Source: a bacterium (GTDB lineage: Bacteria > Bacillota > Clostridia > Oscillospirales > Acutalibacteraceae). Taken from it: a stretch of DNA of 8,081 nt. Every line of letters begins with the position of its first letter. Position 1 is the first letter of the stretch. The stretch lies in the NCBI GenBank assembly GCA_020627425.1, contig JAHKXX010000168.1:1-8081 (forward strand), written 5' to 3'. Of the stretch, positions 1-4,801 are shown piece by piece. The notes under the pieces were generated by a model that saw nothing but the letters and a program-made list of their open reading frames with translations, was not told the origin of the DNA and did not search any database. The position numbers and the translations under genes were made by a program.

Positions 1-52
1 TATCTGTCCGTAATGATAGCATACTAAACAGATACAAGGTACTGCACTTCAA
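1..52 (-). CDS. Possible start of a fourth operon gene (partial, tentative)
   Basis: After the stop of the lipoprotein gene, the minus strand carries a perfect AGGAGG (plus-strand CCTCCT at 64-69). Eleven bases downstream is a TTG whose frame stays open to the window edge and reads LKCSTLYLFSMLSLRTD, 17 codons. The lack of a terminator after the lipoprotein gene fits an operon that continues. Against it: the spacing is long, TTG is a rare start, and 17 codons is too little to recognise a family. The Shine-Dalgarno could instead be chance. I cannot assign a function. Confidence 0.22.
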   Translation of the reverse strand, partial: MKCSTLYLFSMLSLRTD

Positions 53-75
53 TTAACGGGCAGCCTCCTGCTCGG

Positions 76-1758
76 TTACAATTGTGTATTAAACAGGTTT
101 CTGAGCTGGTTGACCAAATCGTCGGAATCGGCGTTGATCATCGCCGCTTCGTTGATATTTGACAAACGCGTCAGCTCATTGGTGGGACGGGAATTATCCG
201 CGAGGTTGTAGCCGATAGAATACACGGGAACCTTGAGGCCTCCCACGATGGGAGCGATACGATCCAGGCTGTAACCTCGGTTCTGGTCGCCGTCGGACAG
301 AACGAACAGCATCATTTTGGCGTTCGGTATCTCCTGCTTTTTGTCGATCATCATCTTCAGAGCGATAAGTACCGCGTCATAGGTGGCTGTAGCGTCCTCT
401 ACGGTAAGATTTTTCACCGCGCCCGAGAAGTATGACTTTTGCTGCTCGTCAAATTTTTCGATAGGCAGCTCTATATGTACTTTGGTAGCATAGGACACCA
501 GTCCGATATAGTTAGAGGAGCTGATATAGGATTTGGCAGCAAGCAATGATTCCTTAAGGTTCATGATGGGAGTTCCGTCCATAGAGCCGGAAATGTCGGT
601 GACAAACACCGCGATGATCGGTTGACCGCCGTCCTTGGCTTCCTTCCAGATACTCTGGGCGGAAAGATAGCCTGCGCCGTCCAGTCCGGTATTCTGGCTT
701 TGGTATTCATCATGTCTGCCGAAGCCCTTTTCCTTGCCGAGCTGCTGTGATTCGCTGCTCAGGCAGTATTCCTTGAAGAGCTGTGCCGCCTGCTTTTCCT
801 CGGCGGAAACATAGTCGAAGGTATACAGCGGATGATCGTGTCGAATGCCAAAGGGCGTGTATACGTAGTTTTTCAGCTCGGGCTTGTTGATATACGCCTG
901 CTCCTCCATAACCATCGCTTTGATAATGCCCTTTTGTGCCTGATTCACCAGCACGCTGGTGGTGTAAGCGACGGGCGGCGACTGCTTTTGATAATCAAGC
1001 AGCTTTTGCTGCGCCGTATCGGAGAGCGGATCTTTGTTGTCAAACGCATACAGGGCAGAAGCAAGTGCATTCAGTCCCGTAGACGAGGTGTAGGGATTGG
1101 TGTATGCAAAGGTAAGATTGCCTGCAAGCGAGGCTTCAATGACTTTGTCAAGCGTGCACGCCTTGTATTTCTCAATAAACGTGTCGTAGGTGCCCTTTTC
1201 CATCAGGATGCCTGCGGTGTTGCCGAGGATCCGATCCGCGATCAGCTCCACCGAAACGCCCTTTGCCTTCAGCATTTCGCCCCACGCATAGCTGGAGGGA
1301 ATATATAGCTGCGGACGGTAGTCGCCCTCGGTGATATAGGTCAGGGTTTCGCCGGAGGTGATTTTCCGTACCGAAACGCTGACGGTTTTGCCGCCGACGG
1401 TCTGGTTTGAGTCGTTAAAACGCTGGGCGACCACGTTGATCCAGTCGTCGGGCGCGCTGCTGCTAAGCTCGGTAGACGCTGCGATCTCTAAATTGATCTC
1501 GCCGTCGCCCTGTACGGCAATGGGAAAGGTTTTTATATCTGCCAGCGCTTTGTTTTCGGTGTCGTCATTATAGATGTCAAGGCGTGGCGTTTTGGTGTCT
1601 GTAGTGATCTCTTTGTTAAACGCGTTCAGCTCGGTGATGGCTTCATCATAGGAATAGACTTTTTCATCGCCCTCCTGATACTGGGTGCAGCCTGTAAGTG
1701 CACACAGGAAGAGCGCGGCGGCAAGCGTGCCGCTGAGTATGGCTTTAGCGAATTTCAT
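76..1758 (-). CDS. Lipoprotein with binding-protein-like domain and MIDAS von Willebrand A domain
   Basis: A 560-residue protein predicted to be anchored on the outer face of the membrane. Residues 1-24 form a lipoprotein signal: two lysines, a hydrophobic run, then lipobox LTGC with Cys24 as the lipidated residue. About residues 80-345 resemble a type 2 extracellular solute-binding fold, including the segment TNPYTSSTG near 221-228, typical of the ligand-contacting strand in PstS/ModA-like proteins. About 380-555 is a von Willebrand A domain with a complete metal site: DISGS (Asp388, Ser390, Ser392), Thr457 before TYDA, and Asp489 in LSDG. The family fold implies Mg/Mn-dependent binding of a protein partner. 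The start has GGAGG nine bases upstream. The gene overlaps the preceding one by 14 bp, so translation is probably coupled. No ABC permease is adjacent, so a sensory or adhesive role is likelier than transport (inference). Ligand and partner are unknown. Confidence 0.88.
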   Translation of the reverse strand: MKFAKAILSGTLAAALFLCALTGCTQYQEGDEKVYSYDEAITELNAFNKEITTDTKTPRLDIYNDDTENKALADIKTFPIAVQGDGEINLEIAASTELSSSAPDDWINVVAQRFNDSNQTVGGKTVSVSVRKITSGETLTYITEGDYRPQLYIPSSYAWGEMLKAKGVSVELIADRILGNTAGILMEKGTYDTFIEKYKACTLDKVIEASLAGNLTFAYTNPYTSSTGLNALASALYAFDNKDPLSDTAQQKLLDYQKQSPPVAYTTSVLVNQAQKGIIKAMVMEEQAYINKPELKNYVYTPFGIRHDHPLYTFDYVSAEEKQAAQLFKEYCLSSESQQLGKEKGFGRHDEYQSQNTGLDGAGYLSAQSIWKEAKDGGQPIIAVFVTDISGSMDGTPIMNLKESLLAAKSYISSSNYIGLVSYATKVHIELPIEKFDEQQKSYFSGAVKNLTVEDATATYDAVLIALKMMIDKKQEIPNAKMMLFVLSDGDQNRGYSLDRIAPIVGGLKVPVYSIGYNLADNSRPTNELTRLSNINEAAMINADSDDLVNQLRNLFNTQL

Positions 1759-2497
1759 TTTGGTTTTCCTCCGTAGATTTACGCATGACCTCGATCCATG
1801 CTTTCAGCTCGCTCATATCGGTCACGCCGTTTTGCTGATAGTTGTTGATGTAATTTACCGCATAGTGGATCAGGGTGTCGACGTTGGATAACTCGTTGTT
1901 GTTATCCTCCTGTGCCCTCCATATGATCTGCTGGTCAAAGGCAGACAGCTCCTCAGAGCTGTCCTCCACTAAAATACAACAGTTGATAATGTTTCGCATA
2001 TTGCGGCACATACGCGTTTCCGCATCGTCGATCACCGAAACAGTGCTTTCCAGATAGGTCGCGTCGTTGGCGGCAAGCAGGGTCTGATAGCGCTCCTGCA
2101 GCTTATCCATGCGCTGCATCTGCTGTATACAGCTGTCCACCAGATCAGAAAGCTTTGGATTATTCTCCTTAAGGTCTTTCAGGCGCTCGCGGGTTTTTTC
2201 GGGATTAAGGCTGTCCTTGGCGTATTCGTCAAAGGTTTTGCGCCGTTCTGCTTTTTCGCCGTCGAGCCGCTTCTGAAAGCTGCTACTGGCGATCAGGCGA
2301 ATCACATCCGGCACAACACCGCCGGCAAGTGTCAGCACTCCCGCACCCGCCGCGACAAAGCCCCCGATTTTCAACCATGTAAGGGTACGTACGCCGACGG
2401 AAACGATCAGCGACGAGGTAGCAAAATGGGTAACCAGTATGCCTGCGACGCCAAGTGCTAACAAAACAGCGCCGATGATTTTAAGAAATTTGGACAT
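1745..2497 (-). CDS. Two-helix membrane protein with helical cytoplasmic part, family not recognised
   Basis: A 250-residue protein. Two hydrophobic segments are visible near the N-terminus, about residues 5-24 and 42-62, the second rich in Gly and Ala. The remainder has no signal or further membrane span. Residues 75-145 are highly charged and probably helical or coiled-coil, and the C-terminal part is acidic and rich in Asn and Gln. A pair of cysteines lies at 173-174. Two N-terminal helices close together suggest a hairpin with both ends inside, placing the large domain in the cytoplasm (inference). The start is well supported by AAGGAG six bases upstream. It sits 30 bp after telA and overlaps the next gene by 14 bp, so it is a firm member of the operon. 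In some Firmicutes TelA is paired with an XpaC-type membrane protein. This gene takes that place, but I cannot show homology by eye. Function unknown. Confidence 0.85.
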   Translation of the reverse strand: MSKFLKIIGAVLLALGVAGILVTHFATSSLIVSVGVRTLTWLKIGGFVAAGAGVLTLAGGVVPDVIRLIASSSFQKRLDGEKAERRKTFDEYAKDSLNPEKTRERLKDLKENNPKLSDLVDSCIQQMQRMDKLQERYQTLLAANDATYLESTVSVIDDAETRMCRNMRNIINCCILVEDSSEELSAFDQQIIWRAQEDNNNELSNVDTLIHYAVNYINNYQQNGVTDMSELKAWIEVMRKSTEENQNEIR

Positions 2498-2527
2498 GGT
2501 ACGCTCCTTTATGAAGCAATGATATAA

Positions 2528-3655
2528 TTACTTTCTCGCGGTAGCGGACAAAACGCCCTGCACGAGCTCCTGCTCGGACTGGGCAATGACCTTGACGGCG
2601 TTCTGACGGTCGCGCTGACCCTGCTGCTCAATAGCGATATAGTCGAGCACCGCGCCCGTAACCTCTTTGTTTACGTAATCAATCGTTTCAATATCTATTA
2701 TGCTGCGCTGCGACGCCTTGGCGGATTCTACCACAGACATATGGAACTGCGCTGCCTGTTCCTTCAGCATACGGTTGGTAAGATCGTCTACCGCGTTCGA
2801 AGCCTCTACAGCCTGCATATTGTTGTTGATAGCGATGGACATCGCAATTTTCTTACGCCACAGCGGCATGGTGTTAACAATACTGGACTGCAGCTTCATC
2901 GCCATGTCCATATCGTTGTGCTGGATCATTTTGATCTGCGGAGCAGACTGCAAACAATTGGTACGTGTAAGACGCAGGTTGTGTACCTGTTTGTCAAACT
3001 GATCGCACTGCTTGGCAAATTCATCCGCCTTCATGGCGTCCTCAGGCAGACCGGTTTGCTGAGCTTTGGCATACAGCTCCGCAAGCTCCACGTTTCGTGC
3101 CTTGTCCAGTGCAAGCTCTGCTGCCTTTATGTAAAGTGTCAGCGCCTTAAATGTCTCCCAGTTTTCTTCATACAGGGCATCGAGCATCTGAATATCCTTT
3201 TGCAGGGTCAGCTTGTGTCCCTCCAGCTGCTTTTCAATGCGTTCCAGTGTTTTTTCCGCGCTTTCGTTGCGGGTACGCACAGCTATAGCCTGTCCCTTTA
3301 TCTTACGGAAGAAGTTCTGGATAAATCCGCCGTGATCCTGACCGCCCGACATACCGTTTATCGCTCCGACCATCTCTACCAGCAAGTCCGAGATCTCGCC
3401 TGTATTTTTAGTTTTCACGTCCTGAAGGGTCTTGGTGGCGATAGAGGCGGACTGTTTTTGAATTGTCGCTCCGTAGTTCATCACAATTTCAGATTTGTGG
3501 ATATCAATTTTATCGGAAAACTGTTGGATCTGTGCCTGCTCCTCCGGAGTGAGCTGCTCAACCTCTGCAAGCACACTTTCTGAGGTAACGGTGGGTACAT
3601 CCGCAGTGGCTTCACCCGTGGGGGACACGCCGTCCAAAACAAGATCAATAGCCAT
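2528..3655 (-). CDS. telA: TelA-family toxic anion resistance protein
   Basis: A 375-residue soluble, almost wholly helical protein of the TelA family (PF05816), at the usual family length. Recognised family segments, in order: a region around 48-70 with IDIHKSEIVMNYG; QNFFRKIKG at 113-121; a long charged helix at 128-200 containing QLEGHKLTLQKDI and ALYEENWE; the diagnostic core at 226-300, with LRLTRTNCLQ, QIKMIQ, and PLWRKKIAMSIAINN followed by a helix ending in DLTNRMLKEQA. There is no signal peptide or membrane span, so it acts in the cytoplasm or on the inner membrane face. The family is linked genetically to tellurite and envelope-stress tolerance, but the biochemical activity is not settled. 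The start has AAGGAG eight bases upstream and is preceded by a strong promoter. It is the first gene of a leftward operon with a two-helix membrane protein and a von Willebrand A lipoprotein. Such linkage of TelA with von Willebrand A proteins is known from Ter-type stress systems. Confidence 0.93.
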   Translation of the reverse strand: MAIDLVLDGVSPTGEATADVPTVTSESVLAEVEQLTPEEQAQIQQFSDKIDIHKSEIVMNYGATIQKQSASIATKTLQDVKTKNTGEISDLLVEMVGAINGMSGGQDHGGFIQNFFRKIKGQAIAVRTRNESAEKTLERIEKQLEGHKLTLQKDIQMLDALYEENWETFKALTLYIKAAELALDKARNVELAELYAKAQQTGLPEDAMKADEFAKQCDQFDKQVHNLRLTRTNCLQSAPQIKMIQHNDMDMAMKLQSSIVNTMPLWRKKIAMSIAINNNMQAVEASNAVDDLTNRMLKEQAAQFHMSVVESAKASQRSIIDIETIDYVNKEVTGAVLDYIAIEQQGQRDRQNAVKVIAQSEQELVQGVLSATARK

Positions 3656-3663
3656 AGTAATAT

Positions 3664-3669
3664 CTCCTT
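3664..3669 (-). promoter_or_regulatory. Ribosome binding site of telA
   Basis: The minus strand reads AAGGAG with eight bases before the ATG at 3655. It supports this start over the internal methionines further down. Confidence 0.8.
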
Positions 3670-3703
3670 TAGTGGTAAAATATTGTAGTTTTTCGCAGGA
3701 TAT

Positions 3704-3732
3704 ATTATAACATAAATTCAGGGCGCTTTCAA
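3704..3732 (-). promoter_or_regulatory. Extended -10 sigma-A promoter of the telA operon
   Basis: On the minus strand: -35 TTGAAA (3732-3727), exactly 17 bases, then a perfect TATAAT (3709-3704) preceded by TGT, the extended -10 element. Transcription should start near 3697, giving a leader of about 40 bases before telA. This is close to the consensus for the housekeeping sigma factor, so expression is probably substantial unless repressed or otherwise controlled. No sigma-B or sigma-W type promoter was seen in this region. Confidence 0.78.
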
Positions 3733-3754
3733 TCCTCTTTTGTGTGATTTTTTG

Positions 3755-3768
3755 TTATACAAGTGTAA
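3755..3768. promoter_or_regulatory. Imperfect 14-bp palindrome, possible operator
   Basis: TTATAC-AA-GTGTAA is an inverted repeat with one mismatched pair. It lies about 23 bp upstream of the telA -35 box, a position typical of an activator site. No regulator gene is nearby in the window. In AT-rich intergenic DNA such a repeat could arise by chance. Confidence 0.3.
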
Positions 3769-3818
3769 ATAATATGATCGGTTTTTATATGCTCCATGCC
3801 GGAGCCTAAAGCCCCACT

Positions 3819-3832
3819 TTCTTTTAAAAGAA
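3819..3832. promoter_or_regulatory. Perfect 14-bp palindrome next to ATPase promoter
   Basis: TTCTTTTAAAAGAA is its own reverse complement. It abuts the expected -35 region of the plus-strand promoter, where a bound dimer could block or recruit RNA polymerase. It is composed mostly of A and T runs, so it could also be an UP-element-like tract or chance. Confidence 0.35.
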
Positions 3833-3861
3833 TGGTTTTTTGTGCTTATATGTGATATAAT
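3833..3861 (+). promoter_or_regulatory. Extended -10 promoter of the ABC-type ATPase gene
   Basis: A perfect TATAAT at 3856-3861 is preceded by TGA (TGn extended -10). The -35 position 17 bases upstream, 3833-3838, reads TGGTTT, a poor match, so recognition would rest on the extended -10. Transcription should start near 3868, giving a leader of about 37 bases to the ATG at 3905. Confidence 0.62.
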
Positions 3862-3892
3862 AAAATTGTCGTTTGTGCGATAGATCATGATC

Positions 3893-3898
3893 CGGAGA
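3893..3898 (+). promoter_or_regulatory. Ribosome binding site that decides the ATPase start
   Basis: CGGAGA ends six bases before the ATG at 3905. No comparable purine-rich site precedes the ATG at 3887, whose upstream bases read GTGCGATAGATC. The site therefore favours 3905, and the six codons from 3887 would be leader rather than protein. Confidence 0.65.
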
Positions 3899-3904
3899 AA
3901 TGAT

Positions 3905-4630
3905 ATGATAAATTATCTCAAGGGAATAAAACTCCGCCAAAGCCCTGATACGATCTCATACTTAAACGAGCTTCCTGTTATAAACTATCTTGCCGGTGTA
4001 GAAAGTCTGCGTTTTAATAGTCAGGTCACCTTTTTTGTCGGAGAAAACGGAACTGGAAAGTCCACACTTCTGGAAGCCATCGCTGTTTCTATGGGATTTA
4101 ATGCAGAAGGCGGTTCAAGAGATTTTTCTTTTTCCACAAAAGATACTCATTCAGATCTGTGCGATCTCATTACAACGATAAAGACTATACGACCCAAGGA
4201 CGGTTTTTTCCTGCGGGCAGAGAGTTTTTACAACACAGCAAGCTATCTTGATAATAACAGCACATTATTAAGATATGGCGGAACATCGTTTCATGAACAG
4301 TCACACGGAGAGGCTTTCCTGTCCCTTGTGGAGAACAGGTTTGAGGGAAGCGGTCTTTACCTTTTGGACGAACCGGAAGCGGCTCTTTCACCTCAACGTC
4401 TGATGACTCTGATGGTCGATATGAATCAACTGGTAAATAAAAATTCACAGTTTATTATTGCTACTCACTCACCTATATTAATGACTTTTCCCGACTCGGA
4501 GCTTTTCTACTTTTCCGAATCCGGGATCAAGAATATGTCATACAAAGACACGGAGCATTATAAGATCACAAAACAGTTTTTGAATGCTCCCGAGCAAATG
4601 CTTCATTATCTGTTTGATACCGATGATTGA
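3905..4630 (+). CDS. ABC-type ATPase, COG3910-like
   Basis: A 241-residue soluble ATPase of the small predicted ATPase family (COG3910, AAA_21/AAA_23-like). All nucleotide-binding elements are present, numbering from Met at 3905: Walker A GENGTGKST at 46-54; a segment FFLRAESFYN near 101-110 typical of this family; an ABC-signature equivalent SHGEA at 133-137; Walker B YLLDEPEAAL with Asp155 and the catalytic Glu156; and the H-loop THSP with His188. There is no membrane domain, zinc hook or long coiled coil, so it is neither a transporter subunit nor an SMC/Rad50 protein. I prefer the start at 3905 to the upstream ATG at 3887 because only 3905 has a Shine-Dalgarno. The gene is a single-gene unit with its own promoter and terminator, divergent from telA. 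Hand counts of two 60-base lines give about 40% GC, below the telA operon. Cellular role unknown. Confidence 0.88.
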   Translation: MINYLKGIKLRQSPDTISYLNELPVINYLAGVESLRFNSQVTFFVGENGTGKSTLLEAIAVSMGFNAEGGSRDFSFSTKDTHSDLCDLITTIKTIRPKDGFFLRAESFYNTASYLDNNSTLLRYGGTSFHEQSHGEAFLSLVENRFEGSGLYLLDEPEAALSPQRLMTLMVDMNQLVNKNSQFIIATHSPILMTFPDSELFYFSESGIKNMSYKDTEHYKITKQFLNAPEQMLHYLFDTDD

Positions 4631-4669
4631 TCGCTGTGTTCCGGTTTAGCTTAATAACCACATCTTTTC

Positions 4670-4692
4670 GGACTGCTTCGGCAGTCCTTTTT
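4670..4692 (+). terminator. Rho-independent terminator of the ATPase gene
   Basis: A perfect 7-bp stem, GGACTGC with GCAGTCC, closes on the very stable TTCG tetraloop and is followed at once by five T. It lies 40 bases after the ATPase stop codon. No matching T-run exists for the opposite strand, so it serves the plus strand. Confidence 0.87.
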
Positions 4693-4715
4693 GTTTGCTT
4701 TTACACTGACACATA

Positions 4716-4736
4716 GTTTTACTTACAAAGTAAAAC
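4716..4736. repeat. Perfect 9-bp inverted repeat beside the terminator
   Basis: GTTTTACTT (4716-4724) and AAGTAAAAC (4728-4736) are exact reverse complements around the three-base loop ACA. The right arm ends on C4736, the first base of the next hairpin, so the two structures abut and compete for that base. On the minus strand it directly follows the terminator stem, and its arm supplies the terminator's T-run. Confidence 0.6.
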
Positions 4737-4759
4737 AAGCGGCATTTTTATGCCGCTTG
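4732..4759 (-). terminator. Rho-independent terminator of the GGDEF/EAL gene
   Basis: A 10-bp perfect stem (CAAGCGGCAT at 4736-4745 with ATGCCGCTTG at 4750-4759) closes on a four-base T loop. Read on the minus strand it is followed by TTTTAC. It lies 42 bases after the stop codon of the large gene. The plus-strand flank CCTGTATTATT is a weaker T-tract, so the main direction is leftwards. Confidence 0.82.
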
Positions 4760-4801
4760 CCTGTATTATTCAGCTGTAAGACTACTGCTCGTTTTTGATC
4801 A

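Noticed and set aside
1..34. TATCTGT/ACAGATA inverted repeat as operon terminator
   Set aside because: The 20-base loop, AT-rich 7-bp stem and missing T-run make it unlikely to end transcription.
832..1308. 158-codon open frame on the plus strand
   Set aside because: Antisense to the binding-protein domain of the lipoprotein gene and without a ribosome site or recognisable domain.
2741..3583. 280-codon open frame on the plus strand
   Set aside because: It lies wholly antisense to telA, whose TelA family motifs are clear. The translation is rich in Cys, His, Leu and Val runs with no domain, and it has no ribosome site.
2528..3655. A dedicated tellurite-resistance island
   Set aside because: Only TelA is present; no TerB, TerC, TerD or TehB-type gene is in the window. 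TelA alone is common in Firmicutes and better read as a stress or envelope factor.
3791..3805. GCTCC-ATGCC-GGAGC hairpin as a terminator
   Set aside because: Only 5 bp of stem and no T-run on either side, and it sits between divergent promoters, not after a gene.
4185..4448. 87-codon open frame on the minus strand inside the ATPase gene
   Set aside because: Overlaps the signature and Walker B region of the ATPase on the other strand; Pro- and Arg-rich translation with no start signal.
3887..4630. ATPase as part of a phage-defence system
   Set aside because: The protein is short, lacks a nuclease or TOPRIM domain, has no toxin or nuclease neighbour, and stands alone between its promoter and terminator.
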